Below are positions 6,610 to 6,870 of a stretch of 6,870 bases of DNA, piece by piece. Both the position numbers and the translations under genes were made by a program. The notes below the pieces were generated by a model. The model searched no databases. It worked only from the letters and a program-made list of their open reading frames with translations, and was not told where the DNA came from. Location: contig JAJYTJ010000189.1 in the NCBI GenBank assembly GCA_021793115.1, forward strand, positions 1 to 6,870. The letters are read 5' to 3'. The DNA is from Actinomycetes bacterium (GTDB lineage Bacteria > Actinomycetota > Actinomycetes > Actinomycetales > Cellulomonadaceae). Numbering within the stretch: position 1 is the first letter of the stretch; every line of letters begins with the position of its first letter.

Positions 6610-6870
6610 TCACAGAGGGTGCAGCAGTCGGCGCACGAACTGTCGGGTGCGTTCCTGGCGTGGGTCGCCGAGCACCTGGCTCGGTGGTCCGAGCTCGGCT
6701 ACGCGGCCGGCGTCGACGAACGCGACCTGGTGGGCCACGTCCCGGGCGAACTGCAGCTCGTGGGTGACGACCACCATCGTCCAGCCCTCCTCGGCCAGGT
6801 CCCGCATCAGCCTCAGGACGTCGCCGACGAGCTCGGGGTCCAGTGCGGAGGTCGGCTCGTCGAACAGCAG
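6610..6870 (-). CDS. Polar amino acid ABC transporter ATP-binding protein, C-terminal end (partial)
   Basis: The last 86 residues of an ABC ATPase that energises solute uptake from the cytoplasmic face of the membrane; the 5' part is beyond the window. Reading on the minus strand, the fragment opens with Walker B and D-loop LLFDEPTSALDPE (Asp-Glu at 6861-6856), then the H-switch VVVTHE (His at 6760-6762). The segments MVVVTHELQFARDVA, AELGPP and RTRQFVRRLL are typical of the GlnQ/HisP-type polar amino acid uptake family. The Walker A, Q-loop and LSGGQ signature are outside the window. It converges on the M23 gene, so it belongs to a different transcription unit. The substrate (glutamine, glutamate, cystine or another) cannot be told from this part. 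Confidence 0.93.
   Translation of the reverse strand: MLFDEPTSALDPELVGDVLRLMRDLAEEGWTMVVVTHELQFARDVAHQVAFVDAGRVAELGPPSQVLGDPRQERTRQFVRRLLHPL

Noticed and set aside
1..6870. CRISPR array, tRNA/rRNA gene, insertion sequence or integrase
   Set aside because: By eye I found no regularly spaced repeats, no tRNA-like cloverleaf, no transposase or integrase motifs and no terminal inverted repeats.

Overview
The window is very GC-rich, with G or C dominating third codon positions, GTG as well as ATG starts and many start/stop overlaps. Together with protein family features (an Lnt-type acyltransferase, a PcsB/EnvC-like M23 peptidase, small metal-island membrane proteins) this points to a high-GC actinobacterium (Actinomycetota). 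I cannot name the genus from the sequence alone.

Layout. (1) Positions 2-1045 (+) hold the C-terminal half of a P1B heavy-metal ATPase. The TM7 and TM8 motifs fit the P1B-3 (CopB-like, CPH) subgroup, so copper is the likely substrate. (2) Positions 1079-2779 (+) encode an apolipoprotein N-acyltransferase (Lnt) with all three catalytic residues. (3) Positions 2776-3219 (+) encode a DUF2752-type small membrane protein coupled to lnt by a GTGA overlap. (4) A junction of about 108 bp rich in inverted repeats follows. (5) Positions 3328-5276 (+) hold four more membrane-protein genes: an unnamed three-TM protein, a DUF2892 protein, a His/Met/Cys-rich DUF2933-like protein, and an EamA/DMT exporter. 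(6) Positions 5278-6588 (+) encode a secreted coiled-coil M23 (LytM) endopeptidase. (7) Positions 6610-6870 (-) hold the C-terminal end of a polar amino acid ABC transporter ATPase, converging on the peptidase gene across 21 bp.

All plus-strand genes run in the same direction with gaps of -11 to +33 bp, apart from the 3220-3327 junction. They therefore look like one or two operons. The working interpretation is a copper/heavy-metal resistance and envelope module: the ATPase exports metal, the small His/Met/Cys-bearing membrane proteins may help handle metal at the membrane, and Lnt and the M23 peptidase act on lipoproteins and the cell wall. Only the ATPase, Lnt, EamA, M23 and ABC assignments rest on clear motifs. 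The shared metal-stress role of the others is inference from context. The minus-strand ABC gene probably belongs to a separate, ordinary nutrient-uptake locus.
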